Shown: positions 8,331 to 16,948 of the stretch, piece after piece
Layout: each line of letters begins with the position of its first letter
Numbering within the stretch: the first letter of the stretch is position 1
Source: Microbacterium oxydans
GTDB taxonomy: Bacteria; Actinomycetota; Actinomycetes; Actinomycetales; Microbacteriaceae
DNA: 64,000 nt
Direction: 5' to 3'
Assembly (NCBI RefSeq): GCF_000956405.1
Contig: NZ_JYIV01000024.1
Span: 1-64,000 of the forward strand
Program-made: the position numbers and the translations under genes
Notes under the pieces: generated by a model
Told to the model about the DNA's origin: nothing
Databases searched by the model: none
The model's input: the letters and a program-made list of their open reading frames with translations, nothing else

Positions 8331-10895
8331 ATGACCTCCCCCACCCCTGCGGTGCGGTGGCGGCGTCGCGGACTGACATCCGTCGCGCTCCTCGCCCTGC
8401 TCGGCGGCGCCGTCGTCGCCCCCGCGGCCCTTGCCGCCCCCGACCCCGAAGTGCCGACGGGCTCGCTGATCACCGGCGACACCGCCTGGCACTACCTCGA
8501 CGACGGCTCCGACCCGTCTCCCGCACCCGCAGCCCTCCGCGACTGGACATTGCCCGCCTACGACGACAGCGCGTGGAAGACGGCTCCGGGCTCGTTCGGC
8601 GCCAAGGGCGGGAAGCTCGCCCCGGTCGGGCCCCAGACGCCCAAGACCCTGCTGAACCACTACCTCGACGGCACGGCGGCCCCGACCGTGCCGACCTACT
8701 TCTTCCGCACGACGTTCGAGCTCGAGGCCGGTGTCGCGGAGCAGGTCGCCGCCCTGCAGAGCACCGTCACCTACGACGACGCCCTCATCGTCTGGATCAA
8801 CGGCCAGGAGGTGGCCCGCTACGTCGACGGCAGGATCACCGACACCGCGAACGTCGAGTACGCCGGCGACGGCAACGGTGACCCGCTCACGAGCTCGTTC
8901 AGCGCCGAGGGCACTCTGCTGCACGACGGCACCAACACGATCGCGGTATCGCTCTTCCAGGACCGGGCGTCGAGCTCGGACATCTTCTTCGACATGTCGT
9001 CGCTGACCCTCGTCAAGGCCTCAGCCCCCGGCACCCCCGTCGTCGCGCCCCCGACGCGCGTCATCCTCACCCCCACGGAGCAGTCGGCCGTCTCGCAGTC
9101 GTTCTCCTGGCTCGCCGGTGACGCCTCGCACACGGTCGGGCAGGTCGAGATCGCCCCGTCGGCGGGCGGAGAGACCCGCACGGTCGACGCCTACGACGCG
9201 GGTGTCGTGAACGGCAACCCGAACAAGCATTTCTCGGCGACGGTCACGGGACTCACGGCAGCGACCGAGTACCGATACCGCGTCGGTCTCCCCGGCAGCT
9301 GGAGCGACTGGTTCACCTTCCGCACCGCGGACCCGTCAGCCACAGACTTCCAGTTCATCTACTACGGCGACGCCCAGATCGGCCTCGACACCACGTGGCC
9401 GAGCGTCGTGAAGCAGGCCGAGGCGCAGGCTCCCCGCTCGATCGGCTCCGTGCACGCGGGCGACCTGATCAACACGTCGAGCAACGAGAACGAGTGGGTC
9501 AACTGGTTCAAGGGCATGAAGGATTCGGCCGTGCGCACCAACGTGATGGCCGCTCCCGGCAACCACGAATACTCGGGCGACAAGCTGCTCACGGCATGGA
9601 AGGCCGCGTTCGAGTACCCGCACAACAACCCGTCGACCAGCTCGATCGGCGAGCTCGCGAACCTCGCGAAGGGCGACTCCGCCGTCGCGCAGCAGTACCG
9701 CGCGTTCTTCGACCACTGGAGCTCTTTCGCCGCCGAGACCGCGTACTACACCGACTACCAGGGCGTGCGCTTCATCACCCTGAACGCGACCCGCGACACG
9801 ACGTTCCTCACCCCGGGCGGCCTCCCGTCCTGCACGGGCGCGGAGTGCCCCGCGTCGCAGATCGGCACCCTGTGGACCCGCTTCCAGGGCGCCTGGCTCG
9901 ACCTGCTGCTGCAGAACAGCCCGTCGAAGTGGAACGTCGTCACCTTCCACCAGCCCGTGTTCTCCGCGTCGTCCGGGCGCGATGAGCCGGTGCTCCGCGC
10001 CGAGTGGCTGCCGGTCTTCCAGCGCAACGACATCGACCTGGTGCTCATGGGCCACGACCACACGTACGCGCGCGGATACGTGAACACGGATGCGACCGAG
10101 ACCCCCGGCCTCACCACGGGTCCGGTCTACGTCGTCTCGAACTCCGGCGCGAAGCACTACGACCTGGAGACGCCCGAGAAGAACGTCTGGACCAACAACG
10201 GCGCCACCCAGGTGCTGCGCGGTCAGGGCGTGACGACGTACCAGGTGATCGACGTCTCGAAGAACCAGCTCGTCTACCGCTCGTACCTCGCAGAGAAGCA
10301 GCCGGACGCCACGACCACCCTTCCCGTCGGCGCGGTCTACGACACGTTCACGGTGACCAAGTCGGATGCGGGCGAGAAGTGGGTCACCGAGGCCGGTGTC
10401 ACGCCTCCGATCACGCCCGAGCCCGAGGCTCCGGCGAAGGTCGAGCTCGGCACGGCATCCGTGCAGGCAGGCGGCACGGTCACGGTGTCGGGCAGCGGCT
10501 TCGCGGAGGGAGCTCAGCTTCGGCTCGAGCTGCGTTCGGACCCGGTGCAGCTGGGCACGGCGACCGCCGGTGCGGACGGCTCGTTCCAGCGCACCGTGAC
10601 CATCCCGGCGAACACCCCAGCCGGCGCGCACACGCTCGCGGTGATCCTGCCCGACGGCACCGAGGTCACCGCGGCACTCAGCGTCACGGCCGCGTCCGGT
10701 GGCGGAGCTGTGGCGCCGGGCAACGGCGGCTCCGCGGGTAACGGCGGCTCAGCGGGCGGCGACCTCGCCACCACGGGAGCCGACAGCCTGCCGTACGTCG
10801 CCGCTGCCGTCGTGCTCCTCGCGGCGGGCCTCGGCCTGTTCGCGATGCGCCGTCGTCGCCGGCACGCCACGGTGGAGACGACCGAGGCGGAGTGA
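8331..10895 (+). CDS. Secreted, cell-wall-anchored metallophosphoesterase (purple acid phosphatase-like)
   Basis: Predicted exported phosphoesterase held on the cell surface. The 854-residue protein has a signal peptide (arginine-rich n-region, hydrophobic core, Ala-X-Ala near residue 35), a jelly-roll-like N-terminal region and a fibronectin III-like purple acid phosphatase N-domain. The calcineurin-like metallophosphatase core shows GDAQ, HAGDLI, GNHEYSG, TFHQPVF and MGHDHTYARG. An Ig-like domain, a Gly/Ser linker and a C-terminal LATTG motif followed by a membrane helix and an arginine tail complete it. LAxTG signals are typical class E sortase substrates in high-GC Gram-positives. ATG 8331 is chosen for its AAGGA site and signal peptide; the frame is open further upstream. 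Confidence 0.88.
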   Translation: MTSPTPAVRWRRRGLTSVALLALLGGAVVAPAALAAPDPEVPTGSLITGDTAWHYLDDGSDPSPAPAALRDWTLPAYDDSAWKTAPGSFGAKGGKLAPVGPQTPKTLLNHYLDGTAAPTVPTYFFRTTFELEAGVAEQVAALQSTVTYDDALIVWINGQEVARYVDGRITDTANVEYAGDGNGDPLTSSFSAEGTLLHDGTNTIAVSLFQDRASSSDIFFDMSSLTLVKASAPGTPVVAPPTRVILTPTEQSAVSQSFSWLAGDASHTVGQVEIAPSAGGETRTVDAYDAGVVNGNPNKHFSATVTGLTAATEYRYRVGLPGSWSDWFTFRTADPSATDFQFIYYGDAQIGLDTTWPSVVKQAEAQAPRSIGSVHAGDLINTSSNENEWVNWFKGMKDSAVRTNVMAAPGNHEYSGDKLLTAWKAAFEYPHNNPSTSSIGELANLAKGDSAVAQQYRAFFDHWSSFAAETAYYTDYQGVRFITLNATRDTTFLTPGGLPSCTGAECPASQIGTLWTRFQGAWLDLLLQNSPSKWNVVTFHQPVFSASSGRDEPVLRAEWLPVFQRNDIDLVLMGHDHTYARGYVNTDATETPGLTTGPVYVVSNSGAKHYDLETPEKNVWTNNGATQVLRGQGVTTYQVIDVSKNQLVYRSYLAEKQPDATTTLPVGAVYDTFTVTKSDAGEKWVTEAGVTPPITPEPEAPAKVELGTASVQAGGTVTVSGSGFAEGAQLRLELRSDPVQLGTATAGADGSFQRTVTIPANTPAGAHTLAVILPDGTEVTAALSVTAASGGGAVAPGNGGSAGNGGSAGGDLATTGADSLPYVAAAVVLLAAGLGLFAMRRRRRHATVETTEAE

Positions 10896-10898
10896 TCC

Positions 10899-10939
10899 GA
10901 GAGTGGGCGTCGCCCCGACCCCGGGCGGCGCCCACTCTC
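10899..10939 (+). terminator. Strong hairpin after the metallophosphoesterase gene
   Basis: A 17-bp stem (10899-10915 with 10923-10939, one G-U pair) and a 7-base loop start four bases after the stop codon. There is no T-run, as is common for hairpins in high-GC genomes. Confidence 0.75.
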
Positions 10940-10954
10940 CCGCACGCGACCCAG

Positions 10955-11037
10955 GCGAAAACCCAGATTCATGGGCTTGCATCCGGCGCGTCGCTCCGCG
11001 ACACGCCCTGCGCCGCACGGATGGTCTCCGTTTTCGC
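10955..11037. repeat. Palindromic intergenic element, copy 2
   Basis: An 83-bp segment with ends GCGAAAAC and GTTTTCGC in inverted orientation and an interior containing GCGACACGCC, matching the plan of the element at 8123-8203. It lies just after the terminator of the metallophosphoesterase gene. Two copies in 3 kb suggest a dispersed family in this genome. Confidence 0.6.
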
Positions 11038-11143
11038 ACCGGCCTCCCCAGCGACGACCTAACCCAGCCCCCAGCACCGAGCCCGCACCCCGGTAGCGCC
11101 GACTGAGATAGCCTTCCACCGAGTCCCCGGTGAAGGAGAGCAC

Positions 11144-12169
11144 GTGCCCGCGAATGATGTGATGGCCGACGAGACCGATCGGATCGTCGCCGCGGCTCTA
11201 CAGGTGAACGGCCGTGCGTCGTGGGGCGAGATCGCCCGCGTGGTCGATCTGCCCGAGCGCACGGTCGCGCGTCGAGGGCAGCGGCTGCTCGACCGCGGGC
11301 TGGTGCGGGTCTCCACGTACGTCGACCCCGCCAGGGTGCTGCACGCCCGCGCGGTGCTCTTCCGCATCACGACCGAACCGCATGCGCTGTGGCAGGTCGC
11401 GCGCACCCTGGCCCGGCGCGCGGACGCCTCATCGGTCTCCGTGCTCGAGGGCAGCAGTGACATCGCCGGGATGCTCCTCCCCCACGACGATGCCTCGATC
11501 CGCGAGCTGCTGTTCACCGACTTCCCCGAGCTCGAGGGCATCGACTCGATCAACGTCACGACGGTGCTGAAGTTCTTCCGATCGGGGCACGACTGGCGTG
11601 CAGGGGTTCTCACCGACGAGCAGGCCCGCATGCTCGACGAGTCCTCCGGCTCCGAGGTCGATCCCGCCGATTCCCTGAGCGAGGATGAGGAGGCCCTCAT
11701 CCGACTGCTGCTCAAGGACGGGCGGATGCCGGTGGCTCAGCTCGCCCGCTCCCTGGGGCTGAACGTGACGACCACGCGGCGTCGCATGGAGTCCTTGAGC
11801 CGTCGAGGCCTCATGCATCCGCGCACCGAGGTCGTGCCGAGTCTGTTCGGACTGGGCCTCGAGGCGCTCGTGTGGCTTCGGGTGCCGATGGCGCGCCTCG
11901 AGAAGGTGGGCACGGCTCTGGCTGCCGCGCCCGAGGTCAAGTTCATCGCCGCGACCACGGGTACATCGCAGCTGCTCGCCAACGTGCTCGTGAAGGATGC
12001 CGATGAGTTCTACGACTTCCTCACGGGGCCGGCCGTGGCAGGGCATGAGGGGCTCGAGGTCGTGGAGTCGCTGGTGGTCATCACCCCGGTGCTGCGCGGG
12101 TCGCTGATCGTGGATGAGGCGCCCGAAGCGCTGGCCAACGACGTGCCCACCGGAGCCATCCGTTTGTAG
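11144..12169 (+). CDS. Lrp/AsnC-family transcriptional regulator with two tandem modules
   Basis: A 341-residue regulator, about twice the usual Lrp/AsnC length. Two winged-helix DNA-binding regions (about residues 10-60 and 180-230), each followed by a ligand-sensing RAM-like region, can be seen from repeated AsnC-type segments such as ASWGEIARVVDLPERTV and MPVAQLARSLGLNVTTTRR. GTG 11144 follows an AAGGAG site; ATG 11162 is an alternative. It lies directly upstream of, and in the same direction as, the polyamine-type operon, so it is the likely regulator of that operon. The inducer is not evident. Confidence 0.85.
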   Translation: MPANDVMADETDRIVAAALQVNGRASWGEIARVVDLPERTVARRGQRLLDRGLVRVSTYVDPARVLHARAVLFRITTEPHALWQVARTLARRADASSVSVLEGSSDIAGMLLPHDDASIRELLFTDFPELEGIDSINVTTVLKFFRSGHDWRAGVLTDEQARMLDESSGSEVDPADSLSEDEEALIRLLLKDGRMPVAQLARSLGLNVTTTRRRMESLSRRGLMHPRTEVVPSLFGLGLEALVWLRVPMARLEKVGTALAAAPEVKFIAATTGTSQLLANVLVKDADEFYDFLTGPAVAGHEGLEVVESLVVITPVLRGSLIVDEAPEALANDVPTGAIRL

Positions 12170-12178
12170 TCTGATTCT

Positions 12179-12194
12179 GTTACTGGCGTGTAAC
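12179..12194. promoter_or_regulatory. Short inverted repeat upstream of the polyamine operon
   Basis: GTTAC-TGGCGT-GTAAC lies in a comparatively AT-rich stretch about 30 bases upstream of the predicted -35 of the operon. It is a possible site for the adjacent Lrp-type regulator (inference from position). Confidence 0.35.
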
Positions 12195-12220
12195 GAAATG
12201 GCGAGATCGTTCTTAATAGC

Positions 12221-12249
12221 TTGACCTAGTGGCGAAATAGAGCAAGTAT
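12221..12249 (+). promoter_or_regulatory. Predicted promoter of the polyamine-type operon
   Basis: TTGACC at 12221-12226 and AAGTAT at 12244-12249 are separated by 17 bases. The -10 match is modest, but the region is unusually AT-rich for this genome. Confidence 0.5.
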
Positions 12250-12278
12250 CCTCTCCAGGGCCATCACCCCTGGAGAGG
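12250..12278 (+). promoter_or_regulatory. Perfect 11-bp inverted repeat over the aldehyde dehydrogenase ribosome binding site
   Basis: CCTCTCCAGGG and CCCTGGAGAGG flank a 7-base spacer. The right arm contains the GGAGAGGA Shine-Dalgarno sequence of the GTG at 12285, and the whole repeat sits just downstream of the predicted -10. It could be a DNA operator or an RNA hairpin hiding the ribosome binding site. The predicted start of transcription falls inside the left arm, which favours an operator. Confidence 0.65.
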
Positions 12279-12284
12279 ACGACT

Positions 12285-13775
12285 GTGTTCACGGCTACTG
12301 GAGACGACTGGGCGGATCGCGCAGCGACGCTGCCCCTGCGCACGCGCATGTTCATCGACGGCGCGTGGGAGGAGGGCTCTGCCGCGCCTCTGATTCCGGT
12401 GAGCCCCCGTGACGGTCGTGCCCTTCCGCCGATCAGCACCGCATCGGCCTCCGACGTCGACCGCGCCGTCCGCTCGGCACGGGCGGCCTTCGATTCCGGC
12501 GTCTGGTCGCGCATCGCGCCCAGGGAACGCGGACAGCTGCTGATCGCCTTTGCGCAGAAGATCCACGACAACGCCGAAGAACTCGCCCTCACGATCTCGC
12601 TGGAGATGGGCAAGCCCGTGCGCGAGGCGCTGCAGACCGAGCTCCGTGCCGTCGTCAACTGCTTCCGCTGGTACGGCGAGGCGGTCGACAAGGTGCTCGA
12701 CGAGATCCCGGTCACCGCCCCGAACAGCCTCGCGCTGGTCACCCGGGAACCGGCAGGCGTCGTCGCGGCGGTCGTGCCGTGGAACTTCCCCCTCACCATG
12801 ACCGCCTGGAAGCTCGCGCCCGCACTCGCCGTCGGCAACAGCGTGGTGCTCAAGCCGGCGGAGCACACCACCTTCTCCGCGCTCCGCCTGGCCGAGCTCG
12901 CCCACGAGGCCGGAATCCCCGCCGGGGTGCTCAACGTCACACCGGGCACCGGCCAGGTCGCCGGTCGCGCACTCGGCGAGCACCACGACGTCGACGTCGT
13001 CACCTTCACGGGCTCACCCGAGGTCGGCCGTATGTTCCTCGGTTACTCGGCCGCATCGAACGGCAAGCGCGTCTGGCCGGAGCTGGGCGGCAAGACTGCG
13101 AGCCTGGTGCTGCCGGATGCCGACCTGGAGCGCGCCGTCCGCGCCACCGCGGACGGCTGCTTCTACAACCAGGGGCAGATGTGCACGGCATCCTCTCGGC
13201 TGTTGGTGCCGCGTTCCCAGCGCGACCGCGCCCTGGAGATCGCCGCCGAGGTCGCCCGCACGAGCCTTCCCGCAGACCCGTTCGACGTGTCCACCTCGAT
13301 GGGCGCGATCGTGAGCGAGAGGCAGCTCGCGGGCATCGCCGGCTTCGTCGAGCGCGCCGAAGCCGAGGGCGCCGAGCTCGCCGCGGGAACCGCCGAGCGA
13401 TTCCAGGCCGTCGACGGCGGCAGCTACTTCGCACCCGTCGTGCTCGGTGTCACTCCCCAGCACGAGGTGGCACAGCGCGAGGTCTTCGGCCCTGTGCTCT
13501 CCGTGATCTCGTACGACGACGTGGAACACGCGCTCGAGATCGCCAACGGCACCGAGTTCGGTCTTGCGGCGGCGCTGTGGAGCACCGATCTGAACGCCGT
13601 CCACGCCCTCTCGCGGCGACTCCGGGCCGGCGTGGTCTGGGTCAACTGCTTCGAGGAGGGCGACATGACGATCCCCTTCGGCGGCGTGAAGGGATCGGGC
13701 TTCGGACGCGACAAGAGCCTGCACGCCCTCGAGAAGTTCACCGATCTGAAGACCACCTGGATCGAGCTCTCATGA
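12285..13775 (+). CDS. NAD(P)-dependent aldehyde dehydrogenase, PuuC-like
   Basis: Predicted to oxidise an amino-aldehyde, by context gamma-glutamyl-aminobutyraldehyde or a similar polyamine intermediate. The 496-residue protein has a full aldehyde dehydrogenase fold: VVPWNFPL cofactor motif, FTGSPEVG, general base Glu266 in ELGGK and catalytic Cys300 in NQGQMCTA. The GTG start lies 6 bases after a strong GGAGAGGA site. Its stop overlaps the next start (ATGA). Neighbouring hydrolase and PotABCD-type genes point to polyamine use, but substrate specificity is inferred. Confidence 0.9.
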   Translation: MFTATGDDWADRAATLPLRTRMFIDGAWEEGSAAPLIPVSPRDGRALPPISTASASDVDRAVRSARAAFDSGVWSRIAPRERGQLLIAFAQKIHDNAEELALTISLEMGKPVREALQTELRAVVNCFRWYGEAVDKVLDEIPVTAPNSLALVTREPAGVVAAVVPWNFPLTMTAWKLAPALAVGNSVVLKPAEHTTFSALRLAELAHEAGIPAGVLNVTPGTGQVAGRALGEHHDVDVVTFTGSPEVGRMFLGYSAASNGKRVWPELGGKTASLVLPDADLERAVRATADGCFYNQGQMCTASSRLLVPRSQRDRALEIAAEVARTSLPADPFDVSTSMGAIVSERQLAGIAGFVERAEAEGAELAAGTAERFQAVDGGSYFAPVVLGVTPQHEVAQREVFGPVLSVISYDDVEHALEIANGTEFGLAAALWSTDLNAVHALSRRLRAGVVWVNCFEEGDMTIPFGGVKGSGFGRDKSLHALEKFTDLKTTWIELS

Positions 13776-14530
13776 TCCGCCCCCTCATCGGCATCACCAC
13801 GTGGCGCCGCTCCATCGACACCGATCTGGGCAGCGGACGTCCGGCCCACACCCTCGGCACCGAGTACGCCGCGCCCGTCGAGGCGGCCGGCGGTGCGGTC
13901 GTGCTGCTCCCTCCCACGGCGGGCGTCGACGAGGTGCTCGACCGTCTCGACGGGCTCGTGCTCTCCGGCGGCGAAGACGTGCACCCCTCCCGCTACGGGG
14001 CCGAGCCGCAGGAAGGGAAGAACTACGATCCCTCCCGCGACGGCTATGAGATCGCGCTCGCACTCGGTGCCAGGCGCCGGGGGATCCCCGTGCTGGCGAT
14101 CTGCCGCGGCCTCCAGGTGAGCAACGTCGCGTTCGGCGGGACGCTCGTCGTCGACATCCCCACCACGGAGCACCACGAGCCGATGCGCGGAGCCGATCAG
14201 CAGCTCGCGGCCAGGCATCCGATCCTCCTCACCGAGGACAGCCGCCTCGCCACCCTGTACGGCACCCGCCAGCGGACCGTGAACACCATCCACCACCAGG
14301 CGGTCGACACCCCCGCGCCCGGCCTCCGCCCCGTCGCCTGGGCCCCGGACGGGATCGTCGAAGCAGTGGAGTCCGATGGCGAGTGGCCGTTCTGGGCGGT
14401 GCAGTGGCACCCCGAGAAGATGATCGCCCCCGACGAGGCCGCAGAGGAGATGCCGCTGTTCGCGGCGTTCGTCTCGGCCGCCCGTGAAAGAGCAGCGGAA
14501 CACCCCGCAGCAGAGAAAGGAACACGATGA
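13772..14530 (+). CDS. Class I glutamine amidotransferase-like gamma-glutamyl-GABA hydrolase (peptidase C26, PuuD-like)
   Basis: Predicted to cleave gamma-glutamyl-GABA or a related gamma-glutamyl amide in the cytoplasm. In the 252-residue protein the catalytic triad is visible as Cys111 in AICRGLQ, then His213 and Glu215 in QWHPE, with the oxyanion region LSGGEDVHPSRYG upstream. It overlaps both neighbours by ATGA junctions, so it is tightly coupled to the aldehyde dehydrogenase and to the DUF3830 gene. Pairing with a PuuC-like enzyme supports the gamma-glutamylated putrescine route, although no glutamate-putrescine ligase is seen in this operon. Confidence 0.88.
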   Translation: MIRPLIGITTWRRSIDTDLGSGRPAHTLGTEYAAPVEAAGGAVVLLPPTAGVDEVLDRLDGLVLSGGEDVHPSRYGAEPQEGKNYDPSRDGYEIALALGARRRGIPVLAICRGLQVSNVAFGGTLVVDIPTTEHHEPMRGADQQLAARHPILLTEDSRLATLYGTRQRTVNTIHHQAVDTPAPGLRPVAWAPDGIVEAVESDGEWPFWAVQWHPEKMIAPDEAAEEMPLFAAFVSAARERAAEHPAAEKGTR

Positions 14531-14997
14531 CCAAGCAGGTCTTCCTCGAGTACGAAAACGGCGTCCGCGCCGTCGCCACCCTGTTCGAGGATCTCGCCCC
14601 TCGCACGTGCGAGGCCATGTGGGGTGCGCTGGAGAAGCCGGTCACCATGCAGGCGATGCACGCCATGTACGCCGGACCCGAGGTCATGGTCGGCCTTCCC
14701 GAGGAGGCGCAGAACTTCGACCCCGAGAAGGTGCCGTTCGAGAACCAGCAGGTCGTGCCCGCGCCGGGTGACCTGCAGTGGTACTGGCAGCGTCCCATGC
14801 AGATGGGCGGCCTGCCGTTCGAGTGGTACGAGATCGGCGTCTTCTACGATCGTGGTGCCCGTACTCTCGGCCCGCTCGGATGGACACCCGTCAACATCTG
14901 GGGCGGCATCACCGAAGGACTCGCCGAGTTCGCCAAGGAGAGCGCGGCCACCCGCATCGACGGAGCGAAGCAGCTCACCATCGGACGCCTGGTCTAA
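14527..14997 (+). CDS. DUF3830 family protein (cyclophilin-like fold)
   Basis: A 156-residue cytoplasmic protein without signal peptide or membrane segment. The sequence (start MTKQVFLEYENG, central aromatic segment DLQWYWQRP, later YEIGVFYDRG) matches my knowledge of the DUF3830 family, which has a cyclophilin-like fold and no established enzymatic role. It is coupled to the hydrolase gene by an ATGA overlap and sits directly ahead of the transporter genes, implying a part in handling the same imported compound. The function is unknown. Confidence 0.75.
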   Translation: MTKQVFLEYENGVRAVATLFEDLAPRTCEAMWGALEKPVTMQAMHAMYAGPEVMVGLPEEAQNFDPEKVPFENQQVVPAPGDLQWYWQRPMQMGGLPFEWYEIGVFYDRGARTLGPLGWTPVNIWGGITEGLAEFAKESAATRIDGAKQLTIGRLV

Positions 14998-15039
14998 GGC
15001 GCCCAACTCAGTGCTGGACCCATCCCGAAGGAGCAGTGC

Positions 15040-16122
15040 ATGAATACCCGAAGAATCCTCACCGCCGGAGCGCTCGTCGCCACCGGCGCCCTCGTCCTCG
15101 CCGGTTGCTCGACCGGTGACGACACCGCAGCGTCAGGCGGCGACAAGGAGTTCGCCGGCGAGACCATCATCGTCACGTCGTTCGGCGGCGACTGGGAGAA
15201 GGCCTTCATCGAGGCCGTCGTCGATCCCTTCGAGGAGGAGACCGGCGCCAAGGTCGAACTGATCACGCTGTACAGCGCAGACGCCCTCGCCCAGGTCACC
15301 GCCCAGAAGGCGAGCCCGCAGATCGATGTCGTGCACTTCTCCGGTGGGCAGGAGTTCACCGCCGCGCAGCAGGGGCTCATCGCCCCGATCGCGGCCGACG
15401 AGCTCTCCGAGACCGACGATCTGATCGACCTGGCGACCGCCGGACTCGAGCGCGGTGAAGGCCCGGTCATCCAGCTCGCGCCGATCGGACTCGTCTACAA
15501 CACCGAGGCGGACGCCCCCGCGCCCACGTCCTGGCTCGACCTGTTCGACGACGCCTACGCCGGTCACATCGCGCTCACGGACTTCTCGAACACGTACGGA
15601 GTGCTGTCGATGCTCCGGGTCGCGGACGCACTCGGCGGCGGGATCGACGACACCTCGCAGGCGATCACCGACCTGGGCGCGCTGGCGTCGTCCGGAGACG
15701 CGATCGTCGTGCCCACCTCGCCGGATCTGCAGACCGCGTTCGCACAGCGCGACACGTGGCTCGCACCGTACGCGATGGACTACGCCGGCACGCTGCAGGA
15801 TGCGGGCCTTCCGGTAGAGTTCATCGTCCCGGAAGAGGGCGTCACCGCCTCTCTCATCACGGCGAACGTGGTCGAGGGCCGGGACAACCCCGACCTCGCG
15901 AAGCTCTTCATCGATTTCGAGCTGCGCCCCGAAGCGCAGGCCGTCTTCGCGGAGAACATGCGGTACTCGCCGGTCAACACCAAGACCGAGCTCTCCGACG
16001 ACGCCGCTGACAACGTGCTGACGGGCGACGAGCTCGAGACGGTCGTCGTCTACGCTCCGGGCGACGTCGCGGCTTCGCGACCGGCCTGGACCGATGAGTG
16101 GAATGCGCTGATCACCAAATGA
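15040..16122 (+). CDS. ABC transporter substrate-binding lipoprotein, PotD-like
   Basis: Extracellular solute-binding protein of a spermidine/putrescine-type importer. The 360-residue precursor has a lipoprotein signal peptide with lipobox LAGC (Cys at about residue 23) and a family 1/13-type binding-protein fold starting at TIIVTSFGGDWEKA. The start is supported by an AAGGAG site. Polyamine specificity is inferred from neighbours and from similarity to PotD; related proteins bind other organic cations. Confidence 0.85.
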   Translation: MNTRRILTAGALVATGALVLAGCSTGDDTAASGGDKEFAGETIIVTSFGGDWEKAFIEAVVDPFEEETGAKVELITLYSADALAQVTAQKASPQIDVVHFSGGQEFTAAQQGLIAPIAADELSETDDLIDLATAGLERGEGPVIQLAPIGLVYNTEADAPAPTSWLDLFDDAYAGHIALTDFSNTYGVLSMLRVADALGGGIDDTSQAITDLGALASSGDAIVVPTSPDLQTAFAQRDTWLAPYAMDYAGTLQDAGLPVEFIVPEEGVTASLITANVVEGRDNPDLAKLFIDFELRPEAQAVFAENMRYSPVNTKTELSDDAADNVLTGDELETVVVYAPGDVAASRPAWTDEWNALITK

Positions 16123-16946
16123 GTGTGCGAACCCGTAGGGAGCCCTGGCTCCTGCTCCTGCCGGCGATCGTGCTGCTCGCGCTCGCCTTCATCACCCCGG
16201 TGGCCGGCATGCTCCTGATGAGCGTGCAGTCGTCGGCAGGCGGGTTCACCCTCGACAACTTCACCCGGTTGTTCACGAGTGAGTATCACCTCCAGGCGGC
16301 GCTGCGTTCGCTCCGCCTGGGGGTGATGCAGACGGTGATCACGCTGATCATCGCCATCCCCCTGTCCTACGTCATGGCACGCGCCGGCTCGAAGGTGCGC
16401 TCGTTCCTGCTGATCGTCGTCATCCTCCCCCTCATGACCAGCGTCGTGGTCCGCACGTTCGGCTGGGTCGTGCTGATGGGCCCGTCCGGGTTGCTGATGA
16501 AGATCCCCGGGGCCGAGCTCCTCGTCGGCGGGACGCAAGGCTTCCTCGGCACCGAGACCGGCGTCGTGATCGCGATGGTGCAGGTGCTCCTGCCGTTCGC
16601 CGTGCTCAGCATCCTCGGCGTGATCTCGGGTATCCGCCCGCAGCTCGAAGAGGCCGCCCGCACGCTCGGCGCCGGATTCTGGCGCACGCTGTGGCACGTC
16701 GTCCTGCCCCTCGCGATCCCCGGCATCGTGGCCGGCGCCTCGCTCGTGTTCGTGCTCTCGGTGAGCTCGTTCATCACCCCGCGCTTCATCGGCGGAGCGC
16801 AGATCCCGGTGTTCGCCCAGACGATCTACATCGATGCGACCACGAATCTCGACTGGTCGTTCGCGGCCGCTCAGGCGGTGCTGCTGTTCGCCGGTGTCAT
16901 GCTCGTGCTCGCGGCCACGTCCCGACTCGGGAAGCAGAAGGTGTGA
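16119..16946 (+). CDS. ABC transporter permease, PotB-like
   Basis: The first of two membrane permeases of the importer. The 275-residue protein shows about six transmembrane helices and the permease EAA-type loop EEAARTLGAGFWRTLW near the middle. ATG 16119 overlaps the binding-protein stop (ATGA); the frame is open slightly further upstream but that part lacks family features. It probably pairs with the next permease to form the channel. Confidence 0.87.
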   Translation: MSVRTRREPWLLLLPAIVLLALAFITPVAGMLLMSVQSSAGGFTLDNFTRLFTSEYHLQAALRSLRLGVMQTVITLIIAIPLSYVMARAGSKVRSFLLIVVILPLMTSVVVRTFGWVVLMGPSGLLMKIPGAELLVGGTQGFLGTETGVVIAMVQVLLPFAVLSILGVISGIRPQLEEAARTLGAGFWRTLWHVVLPLAIPGIVAGASLVFVLSVSSFITPRFIGGAQIPVFAQTIYIDATTNLDWSFAAAQAVLLFAGVMLVLAATSRLGKQKV

Positions 16947-16948
16947 CC

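Noticed and set aside
9336..10631. 431-codon reverse frame opposite the metallophosphoesterase
   Set aside because: It lies fully inside a well-supported gene with signal peptide and catalytic motifs; no ribosome binding site or neighbours support it.
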